Made by a program: the position numbers and the translations under genes. From Undaria pinnatifida (taxonomy: Eukaryota; Sar; Phaeophyceae; Laminariales; Alariaceae): a DNA stretch of 64,000 bases. Where the stretch lies: positions 5,448,318 through 5,512,317 of the forward strand of contig JABAKD010000006.1 of NCBI GenBank assembly GCA_012845835.1, in the 5' to 3' direction. Below are positions 39,201 to 51,200 of the stretch, in pieces. The notes beneath the pieces were generated by a model, which saw only the letters and a list, made by a program, of their open reading frames with translations, did no database searches and was not told the origin of the DNA. How positions within the stretch are numbered: position 1 is the first letter of the stretch; every line of letters starts with the position of its first letter.

Positions 39201-42200
39201 GTGAGTGAGGAAGAGGTCGACAAAAACGCCATCCTCTCCTCGTTGAACGACCCGTCATTGTGTATCATCATCATCATTATCACCATCAACAGTATCGGCA
39301 TCGCCATCGTCATCACCCGCATCTACCATGATTACAACTACGACGATCATCATCGTTATCAGCACAATCATCGACATCTGCCATGATCATGATGCATAAA
39401 TCATCATAATTGCCATGACCCTCATCGTCACCACTGTTAATATCATCACCACCAAACTGTATGCTGGGGGTGGCCACCTTTTCGGGCGTGTGTGGGAAGG
39501 GCTTCTCCATGCCCCCCCCCCCCCCCCCCCCCTTCTCCACTCCTCCCCCCCCCTCGTTCTCCTTCTCTGCCCCCTCCTCCCCGATAACCACCTCCTCCTC
39601 CACCTCCCCCCACCCCTGCCCCTTTACTCCGTCTTATTTATCCTTCTTCTCTTTTTGTCTGCCTGTCTTTCTGTCCGTCTATCCGTCTGTTTATCTTCTT
39701 CCTCCCCCCCCCTCTCCTTCTCGTCCACCTCCTTACCTCATCGATGGTCCCGTGGAGAACAGCGTTCAGAGACCCGCCCCCCCCGTATCATAGCTACAAG
39801 CGCCTCCGAATCCACCTCCACCCTCGAAACAAAAACTCCTGCTTTATCTGCTTGCCTCTGTGGCGAAACACGATCTGAGCATCCCCCCTCTCCCCTCCCC
39901 CCCCTCTAGCTCGAAACGCTTCCGAATCCATCCTTCAAAACCCTCTCTCCTCCGCCTCGTCCACCTACTTACCTCATCGATGGTATCGTGGTGAACAGCA
40001 TTCAGAGACCCGTCTCCCCCATAGCTAGAGATGCCTCCGAATCCTCCCTCCAATCCCCCCGGAGGACGCGCCCACAGCGCCCAAACGGCCATATTGTCGT
40101 CCACGCAGGCGTCAACCATGGGTCCTGAGGGTCATCACCGAATATCAGATTTGTCCAAGATTGGGTTGGGATTGCGTTTACAGTAATCCACACATTAGAA
40201 CGCACAAAGAGGTCAAGGGACTGTTCACGCTTGACCCATTTCCAACTCCTATCATTATTCTAGTCTAACTCCAAGTGTTTTTATCCCAATGTCGGGATCG
40301 CCGTGCTAGAAGGGTTACCAACATGAAGAGCTCAATACCTCGCCCGAAGCATGACTTCGAAGGCGTTTCGTTCGCCCAACCGGACCAACGTTTCTACGCT
40401 CCATCACTAGTCCTACAACAAAATACACACTACAAAAACACGTCGTACCACCCCGATAATTCCACGCCTGAGGAGCTCAATTGGTCAGGTATACCCTTTT
40501 TTGGCCAGAAAAAAACAACCCCTACCGCGCGATGACTCCCACAAAAAAACGCAACCGCATTGTCCCCCAAAAAAGTGCATGCAAGACTAAAGGGTTTTAG
40601 ATTGACTCAAAATTGTGTTGACATTGGACAGGGGACCGTGACTACGGTGGTGGTGGTGGGGGGACATGTTAAGGGGGGCATGTGAACGGGGGCATGTTGG
40701 GGGAGGCGTGTTAATGGGGGCATGTTAATGGGGGCGTGTTAAGGGGGGGGGCATGTTAAGGGGGGCGTGTAAAGGAGGGCATGTTAAGGGGGGGCGTACT
40801 CATTTGTTGCTTGCCTTGAGTCATTTGACTATTGACCACGCATCCCCCTTGGCACGGAGCAGCGTTAGGGGGGTCACTCTTGGGGCCTTTTTTTTCGCAG
40901 CAGCTCGCGGTCACTCGCACAACCGAGACGGGTGCTACGATAGAGGCGCCCCGCGTTTTTTCTTCAAGATTCCTTACTCTGGGGGCTTAAGACCTCTTGA
41001 AGGCAAAAACTAGTTCGGAGACAAATAATAACTGCTATCGGGATGAAAAATCCCATGGCCTAGGTACACGACGAGAATCATTCTAAAATAAACGGGGCGT
41101 ATTTCCGACGATTTTGGGTTAAGGAGCCCCGTCATTCAGAAAAAAAAATTCGCCAAAAAAAGGTATACCTCTGTCGTAGCATGCTTCCTGACCCTCCTCA
41201 TCCTTTGCTACCTTGAGCTTCCGTGTTATTTATATTTCGCGATGTGAATCCGCTAGGGAATGGTGAGCCACGGCAGGCGCCAAAACAGTGCCCTACCTTA
41301 TTTTCGTCCGCGAGGTACAGAGTCAACTCGTGCGACTGGTGGCAATCCTGTAGAAAAAGCGGGGGTATATTAATAGCAAAACATCATCATAACATCCCCC
41401 CTACGACGCGTGGCACGATAGCGGTATAAACATACACACTGTACCTCTTTTTGTCCGAAGTGGTTTCTGAACGGCGGGGTTTCCTTAACCCAAAATCGTC
41501 GGAAAAAAAAACCCGACATTTTTTGTTTCGTTTTGTTTGCGTGGTCTTCGTTGATTACCTACGTCACAGGACCTATTCATCCGGTATCATAGCAGTTTTA
41601 GATTTTTCTAAATCAGGTTTTGGGCTAAGAACGATATGTCTTAACCTCCAAAACTGAGGAACCTCAGAAAAAAACGTAGGGCTACACCTTAACCTCCCCC
41701 ATACCCGTGCACATCTACCGTAGCACGCGAGTCCAGTCATCGCACGGTAGAGGTTGCACTTTTTGCGCCAAAACTTCCCTGGCCATAGAGTTCCTCACAT
41801 GAGGAACTACCGGTTAGTCATTGATCAAGGATTTTCACGAGTGCATACTGTGTTGTATTAGGACTGAGGCATAGAAACGTGGTCGGCTTGTGCGGACGAA
41901 TGCCTTCGAAGTCATTTTTCGGGTGAGATATTGAGCTCCTCATGTGCCGAGGTCAGAGACTTTCGGCCGCACCCCTACCGTACCGTGGGATGGCTCTGTC
42001 GCCTGGATCAGCGGTGGTAGCATTGCGGTTTGGGCTGGGATAAGGTTTTCGATAGGATATGGAGGCCCAAACGGGCAAGTTGGCATTTATGCAAGCATCA
42101 ACCGTGAGACCTGAGGGTCGATTGAAACCAACACAGGATTGGGATTGCCTTGCTTTCGATTGGGATCGCGTTTAGATTGGGGTTGGTGATAGGATTAGGG

Positions 42201-45200
42201 TTGGTCGGGTTTTTGGGTTGGGATTGTGTTTGTTGGGGACAGGGTTTTCGGGTTCGTGTTGGAACTGGTTTTGGTTTGGTTTGGGATTGGGAATGGGGTT
42301 AGGAGAGGACTGTTTGATTTGGGCTTGGTTAAGGATTTGGGTTCGTATGGTTTCGATTGTTTTTGCGCTATCTGTGTTGAGTTGCGTTGCAAAGTATACT
42401 CACCAGGTATCATCCATCGTGAACAAACTATGACCAGTATTTCAAGCACGTCAGCTGTGAGTTCGATCCATTGAAGGATGTATGCTTTATCCTTGCAAGC
42501 TGCGTGACGATGCGTGATACTCCGGTCGACCAAAACAGACTAAAAATAGAAACATGACACAAGAGTAGGTGGTAGTTTAGAACCGCGCTCACGTTCGAGG
42601 GGAAACGCTACTTAAATTTAGTGAGGGGCGAAAAAAAAACAGCATCAAAAAGGATAGGGGGACCATAGAGCGGCCCCGAGAGAGGTCCCTTCCATATCGG
42701 CGTCCCGTGTGAGACTTGGCATATCTGACACTTTGGGAACACATCACTGGGTTTCTCGCAATGTATGTGGCGTTTCGCAAGCGGGGGCCAGCCTATTGGC
42801 CCATTCTAAGGGGTCCCTTTTTTATTGTTGCGTCCACCTTAAGGGACCTCGTCCCATAAAGTGGCAATACAAACAGTGCGCAGGAAATTTAGGCCCCTCG
42901 TATAACGTTTATACTTATGCAGAGGTCCCTTAAAAGGGGCTACCTACTGTTATCACTGCGGTATCACCGAAATATGACACACAGGAGCGATTAAACCATA
43001 CCTGCATCGTTGGGCGCCGAGATGATTGCTCTGCGGTGAAGGCCGCTGACAGAAAGAGGGATGGCGAGCACAACATGGACAGGTAGGCCTGGCCGGACAA
43101 AAAGACAAGAAACAAAAAGTTAAAAAACAAAACAGAAAACGTACCAAGGAGGCAATGATATAGATAGTGTTGTAATGAAAAAGGGGACAGCAGTGAACAG
43201 AAAAAAAAGCACAACAGCAACAGCAGCAGGAACAACGACAACAGCAACAGCAGCAACGACAACCGCAACCACAACAGCAACAGCGGCGACAACAGCAACA
43301 AAAGCAACAACAACAATAGCAACAACAGCAGCAGCAGCAGCACCACCAGCACCAACACCACCATCATCACCACCACCACCACCACCACCACCACCACCAC
43401 CACAACTACCACCAACATCAACAAGAGCAAATGGCAAAAAGAAAACGAACTCCTAATTAAACACTACTGCGGACGAAAACTCAAAACTACTCCACGCACC
43501 TCCTTCTGCGGTGACCGCGGCAACGACCAGCCTCTCGTCGTTGCCGCTACCCTCCTGCCCGTTCATGGCAGACAGAAAGCATGCCGAGGCATCCACGTCC
43601 GCCGTCTGCGAACGAGGAAAAGAGGGGGGGGGGGGGGAAGAAAAATGAAAACTTAAATGTAAACATTGGAAAAACCACAACCCAACGGATTCAGATAAAA
43701 ACACACATAAAACATTGGAAAACCACACGAGCGAATAACAGGCGAAGTTTCTTCACCAAGGTCATACACCCCGTAGGGCGCGCGACCGAGGTATCATCAC
43801 CAGGATTGCGGGTGAGTACCGAAGTTTGGTCACGAAGTCACGCCAAAACAAATTCGGCAAACCCCACCTAGAGCCAACCGACGTGCTCGTCTACACCCGG
43901 AAACACCTTACCAACCACCTTTAACCCTTGCTCTAACCCTTACCTATACCCTTACCCTTACCCATACCTTTACCCTCACCCATTCCATATACCTATATCC
44001 CTACCCATACCCATACCCTGACTCGTACCCTCACCCATACCCTTACCCATATCCTCATTCTTTCTCATACCCATACCCTGAATCATATACCCATACCCTT
44101 ACTAATACCCTCAAGCTCACCTTTTCCCTTTCCCGTACGCTAACCCTTGCCCATACCCATACCCACGCCCTTACATAAACCCTCATCATAGCGCTTACCC
44201 ACACCCTACCAGATGCTGGTGAGACGTTTCGAGGTACTACCGCGGGTCGAATTTCCGGGGTACAGGAAAAAAACCACACGCATGTCTTGACTGCAAAATG
44301 AACCACACCAAGCCCAACCAAACCAATCCCAACCCAACTCAACCAAACCAAACCATCCCCACCCGACCCAACCCAATTCAACCCTAACCTGATGTTGGTG
44401 AGACGCTTCGAGGAACCGCCGCGCGTCGAACTTGTGGGCTAGCCCTAGGCCACGTCTAACGTCCGCCGGCGTGCTTGTCCACACTCGGAAACACCAGTCC
44501 ATGTGTAGCGTCAGAATCACTGCACAGTTATCCTGTTCATGAGGCGGTGGTGGTGGTGATGGTGTTGGTGTTGGTGGTGGTGTGGTGGTGGTAGAGGTGG
44601 TGGTGGTGGTGGTAGGCGGGGGGGGGGGGGGGGGGGGGGGATGGTGGTTGTAGAGTTGGCGATGGTAAGGACGCGGGGGGGGGGGGGGTGATGGTGGTGG
44701 TGGTGGTGGCGGTGGTGGTGGTGGTGGCGGTGATGGTGGTGGTGGTGGTGGTGGTGGTGGTGGCGGTGATGGTGGTGGTGGTGGTGGTGGTGGTGGTGGT
44801 GGTGGTAGTGGTGGTGGTAGTGGTGGCGGTGGCGGCGGCGGCGGTAGTGGTGGTGGTGGTGGTGGTGGTGGTGATGATGGTGGCGGCGATGGTGATGGCA
44901 GAGGAGGTGACGGTGGTAATGGAAAGTGGGGAAACGCGGAGACGGGCGGAGCGAGGGGGGGGTATGGAAAGTGGGGAAACGCGGAGACGGGCAGAGCGGG
45001 GGGGGGGGTGGTACTCATTTGTTAGTTGTCATTGTCATTGGACCATTGACCACGCACCCCTTTCGAGACGGTGCACCGTTCCTACTCCTAAGATAAACAC
45101 CTCCAACATTTGGGCGTTCATTACGCGTCTTCCATATGCTACATGGAAAAACTGCATATCCTATCCCCGTCCTACTTCGCTATTTGCGGCCACCAACTAT

Positions 45201-48200
45201 CTCCTAGGATAGCGATCGTTCTCTCGCTACTCTCTAGTCTACCAAGCTCTTCCATGTCACACACGTCTAATTTCCTCATCTCACAAACTCCTCTAACGCA
45301 TCCCGTTCCTCCTTGTCTATTTCACATTCTCCCACTATGTGAGTCCTCTCTCTTGTTGTGCCACACGGGCACATATTTGTAGCCACGTCCTCCTCCTCCC
45401 GACTACTTGTATATCTCTTCTTTCTGGTAGGTTCAGGTCCCCTACACGAAATCCGGGGGGTGGGAGGGGGTGGGGGGTGTACTCAGTTTTTGCATGGCCG
45501 TAGTCGTATGACTATAGACCCTCGCATCCCTACTATGCCGGGACGGAGCACTTCGGGTTTTCACCAACCAGGCAGATATTGCTTGCACCAAGCGCGAAGC
45601 GATGTGAGGTGTTCGGCGAGTCGCATGAAAGGTGAACTGCATCCTTCCAAGAACCGTTCGTAAGACGGGCTTCGGCATTGTGCCTACTTGCTTATGGATG
45701 ACAGCGCCAATGAGTAACTTCGTTTTCTGGTGTGGCCACTCCAGAGACTGCAATGGGTATTACTATGTTACTGCCTCGTGGGTGCCTTACCATATTCACA
45801 CTACGTGATGCGAACATTCCCCTTGTGCGGAGTTAGGGTTCACCATGCACAATATGATCTAATCCGATTACCATCATGGTGACCGCCAAAAGAAGAGAAA
45901 AACAAAAAAACGGTACCCTGGTTGTCTAGCTCACACAGCGACTGGCATATTTTACAGCGTCGTTGCCAACCAACGCCAACCCTAATATTCATATAATGTG
46001 TTACAGCGTCGGTGCCAACCGAGGCCAACTATCATATGTACATTTAGAAGGGGGGGGTAAAGGAGGGGGGGGGGGGGGGGGTAAAAAAACATGAAAAACA
46101 ATTAGATAGTCGCGCATACGAAGCAAGTACAAAAACAACTACGCATACACCAGTCAATAGCAAACACACATAACTCCTGTTTCAGAGCGCGCAGGCTTTC
46201 GTGCCAAAATGCCAAAATCGCAAAAAAAAGTATCCAAGTTGCAAACAAATAAACAAATAAACAAAGCATCCGCGAATAGTCTACGTACGAGGCATCAATG
46301 CGTGAAAAAACAATGAATAACAATATTAATAGTAAAAAGCATACAAAAATGTACCAGGTATAGATAGACTACTGCAGTTCTGTTATGTATGCATATCATG
46401 TGCCTCAGACGTGGAAATCAATCAGGGCTATTCGCGGGTCCGGTCACTCCTCGCGGGCCGACCTGGTCCGTGGGATTTGAACACCTCCCGACTCAACGCG
46501 ACCCGGTCTATGAGATATCAAACTCCTCATGACCCGACCCAACTCGACCCGCGAGATATGGAAAACCTCCTGATCCGACCCGACCCGACCAGACCCGCGA
46601 GATATGGAAAACCTCCTGACCCGACCCGACCCGACTCGACCCGCGAGATATGGAAAACCTCCTGACCCGACCCGACCCGACCCGCGAGATATGGAAAACC
46701 TCCTGACCCGACCCGACTCGACCCACGAGATTTGACCTCCTGACCCGACCCGCGGGTCGAATAATGACCTGAGGAAAACCTGCCACTAGGGTATTTGCGA
46801 GATGGCACATTTGGTTGGGCAGGAAAGCATAAAAAAAGCCAACAAACGTAATAACCCAACACCAATCCAACACAAGGAAAACAAAATGGTATCGTAGCGC
46901 TGGGTAAAAAGGGTCAATGCATGGGCACCGAAAACCGGGGACATTCGTTTCTCATCCCCGGGTTCGGCTCGATGTTTTTCTTTTTTTTTGGGGAAGATCG
47001 GCAAACTCTTCCGTTAACAATCTCACCTAATATCGTGTCTTAAGGCGCCGCGAAACGTGGTCAATCGCAATCGCAGACATCGTGCTCAAATCGCAATCGC
47101 AGACATTGTACACTGAACAATTGGAACACACCGGTTCGACTTACGTTTCAGACACCACAGCAACCATGTACCGCACTGGCTCTATCGACTCGAATACACA
47201 CTTTTTTTTTAGCTTTCGCGTTCACGCTCTTAGATATGAGCGATTTTCGTATAGGGTGGCTTAGGTGACATTAAGAGGGACATCTTACCTCTAAAGGGTT
47301 TTGCCGACTTAGGACAAGGTACGATGTCCTCTCGGCCAAATCGCATGCTTTGTGCGGCGTCATACTCACTCCATACGCGTATGAGTGTGTACCTGTTTTT
47401 GGGCCAAAACTGGCCAGGTATACAGTACCTGCTTTTGGCTGCTACTACCTATTGCAAAACCCTCGGTCGATCCGCTCCCTTCGATGGCAACTCTCATAAT
47501 TTTCTATTTTCGGCTAAAACGCCGTCCAGACTTCTTGGAAACCGCCGTAACGCCCCCCCCCCCCCCCCCCCCCCCCCAAGCAAAACAAAGTGGAGTTCCA
47601 CGTCAGGTCTTTGTCGCACACCGAAGAAGCCCCAGACACAATTTTTCGGTTCCAAAAATTGGGCTCGGGAAACTCCGGCAAAAACAATAATTGCGCTTCC
47701 CTGCAGGAAGGTCCCAACTCGTGCGGCTATCGTGCTGTACAGTCGTAGTCCCGCATTCGCGCGGTAGCCGCTAGTGCGGGAGCCCATTTTAGTGCGGTGA
47801 TGATGGCTGGTCATAACCTCGTCCTACTAGCAGAGTACCATAATATCACAGCCGGTCGCCCAGTGGCGTATCAGGTTATCCTCGAGCCTGGTATAGGTCA
47901 GTTTCGTGAGTTTGAATCCCCCCGAGTGCATACTCGTACAATTTCGTGAGGATTTTTCCTTGTGCACAAATTGACTTGCGGAAAGCGCGAGAGCGTGAGT
48001 TAGCAACACTCGATGAAAAATCGACGAGCAGTGGGATTGCTGAACCCTATGCGCGATACAAATTGAAGGCAAGAACCGGGGGGGAGAAGGGACGACACCT
48101 GTGACCACGGCTTGTTCAGAAGCTGGAAAGTGGTCATGTGTGTGACAAATAATATACCAGGTATATATTATAAAATAAAAATACACTCCAGCTGTGAGAT

Positions 48201-51200
48201 CGAATATTTTGTCGAAACTCATCTTTGCAAGCTGTGTGTGATACTCCGATCGCGCGCATTACGGGTTGTGTGTCCTCATTAAGGATATAGGTCGGCGACT
48301 CCCCTTGCAACTACAGTGTAGCTATCAGGGCCAACAGGGTGATGTTAGTCAGTCTGCGCGCGGAAACAATCAAACCCGTTTTTGAGGGGGACAAAATCTG
48401 ACAGCTGTGGAAGGAAATGCGTCAGTTTATCAAGTGAATCCTGCAAGTCGAATAACCGGTGAGGGAAGGTCGGAGTTTTAAGGACGTGGGGGCCTGGGTT
48501 TGATCAAGAGGGAGCGGGGGGCGGGGCGGCGGGGGGGGGGAACGGGCGGAGCAACTCAATCTGTGCGTGGAAACTATAAATCCTGTAAGGGGATAAATCT
48601 GACGGTTTTGGAAGGAATGCACCAGTTCATCATGTATATCTGCATATATATATCACGTGATAGTTTGGGCGTCTCTTATAGTGCGGGCATTGCCATTTGG
48701 CAAGGCACCACGCCAACGAGGGACCACTGGACTGCAGCGTACCTTTTCCAGCCAGAATCCAGTGATAGCGACGGCCTTCGCCACGCCCCCGCCCCCCGAC
48801 AGCGGATTCCATCCACTCTTCGCGCGTAACGTTTCTTCGCTCAAAGACGCCGCCTTTTCTCGTAAAACCCCATGAAACCCCACAGGCGAAACACGAAAAG
48901 CAAAAGAAAACCAGGGGAGGAGGGAGGGGTTTGTATATCGTATCATGTATGGCCGTTGTCCGTAGAACCACGGAGGGGGGGGGGGAGGCGGAAGGGGGGC
49001 CGGGGGGAGGGGAAGGGGGGGGGCGAAGGGGGGGGGGCGGGTGGGGAGGGTAAGGGGGGGGACACACAACATAATTGAGAGAGGGGTGCGGGGGGGCTAT
49101 AAAACCAATGCGATAGCTTTCGCTGAGAGCCTGAAAAGCAGCTTTTTTTAAGGTATTGCCCTGGAAAGCAGAAAGCCGTCAAGACACAGGTGGTAGGAGC
49201 TAGGAACTACAGGAAAGGGGCGACGTATTAGTTGGGAGGCCTGTGCGTACAGGAAAAACACGGGACGGCAAGGCATTTTCCAATAATTATTTATTGATGC
49301 TACAGAGTGGATACTGCAAGCTGTGTACACCGGCTGCGCATACGGTACTCACAACCGTACTACTGCACATACTGCTGCACATACTGCTGCACATACTGCT
49401 GCACATACTGCTGTACATACTGCTGCGCATGCCTGTCCGCCTACTCGTTCAACAATCTTGCTGTACATACTGTACGTACTGACTGTACACAGTGCACACT
49501 TACCGTGCATATTGAACATGCTGTGCATGCTGTACATACTGCTGTACATCCTGTGCATACCTGTTCGTCAGATTCTACGATGATGATGCGAACATACTTT
49601 TTTATTTACACACTGCATAGATGTTATATATATATTGGTGTGCATACCTGTCCATCTGCCCCTTCTACAACCATGACGTTCATAGTCTTTGTATACCAGC
49701 GATATTTCTTTCTACATACCGCACTACACGGTGCACACACTGCTGTGCATACCTGTCCGTCTGCTCCTTCTGCAATCACGGCGCGTACATACCGTTTTTT
49801 ACATACTGCATACTACATGCTGTACATACTGCTATGCATACCTGTCCGTTTGCTGCTTCTATAATCATCACGCGTACATACTTTTTTTTTTTTACATTCT
49901 GCATACTACATGCTGTACATGCTGCAGTGCATACCTGTCCGCCCGATCCTTCTACAATCATGATGGGTACATACTTAATTTTTACACACTGCAGAGTACT
50001 GCACATTGTACATGCAGCGCATTTTTTTTACATACTGCTTTGCACACCTGTCCGTCAACTCCTTCGATAATCCTGACGCAGTGCACGTTTCCATCGGCTC
50101 TTCCCACCACCAACATATCTCTGCAGGGAAAAAAAAATCAACAATAGCCACGACCAGGGTTGGTTGGGGTTGGGGTTGGGTTTGGGGTTGGGGTTGGGGT
50201 TAGGGTTGGGGTTAGGGTTGGGGTCAGTGCTGGGGTTGGGCCTATGGTTGGGGTTGGGGTTGGGGTGGCGGGTTAAGGTGGTGGTGATGGCTACACCAAC
50301 ACATGTCCGTAGATTAACGTAAAAAAAAGAAGCAACAAGGGTCGGTTGGGGTTGGGGTTGGGGTTGGGGCTGGGGTTTCCATTGGGGTTGGCGTTGAGTT
50401 GAGCTTGGGGATAGGGTGGTAGCGGTGGTAGGGTTGGAAATCGGGGTATGGGTAGGGGGTGGGGGTGGCGACGGCCGGTGGCGGTAGGACACACGCCCGG
50501 TACAGGTGCGCACCAATTATCTTTCCGAGGCTCCTGACCTGATGAGGATCAAGGCTATGGTAAGGGGGATACCCCCATTATTACGGCGGCCTCTCATACT
50601 ATATCATACTATCATATCACACATACTATCATACTATCATACTATCATATCACACGTGCTATCATAGTATCATAGTGTCATAATATCATAGTATAATACT
50701 GTCACACTATCATACTATCATGCCATCATACTATCATACTATCATATCACACACGCTATCATACTATCATACTATCACACTATCATACTATCACACTATC
50801 ATACTATCACACTATCATACTATCACACTATCATACTATCACACTATCATACTATCACACTATCATACTATCACACTATCATACTATCACACTATCATAC
50901 TATCACACTATCATACTATCACACTATCATACTATCATACTATCATATCACACATACGATCATATGCATATGTACCATTTTGCTTTTTTTGCCTAGTCCG
51001 TCCCTTTTTCTCCGCCGGCGCAGAGTTTTTTGGTGTGCTTTCTTCTGCAATGCGATCAGACTACCCGTCGGTATATTATCAGCCGTGTGCCGGGCTCATG
51101 GGACGTCCGTGGCGCGAGCTATGGCCGCGGAAAGCCGCCGAAACTGGCTCTATTTTGCGGGGTATGAGACACTTCTGTCCCCGAGCAACCACACACTAGA

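Noticed and set aside
44206-45018. 270-codon Pro-rich ORF as a single gene
   Set aside because: Only its central part (exon 6) is real. The proline run is the GGT microsatellite and the tail is intron.
50720-51199. 159-codon Tyr/His/Ser ORF
   Set aside because: It is the ACTATCAT octamer array. The remainder has no family similarity.
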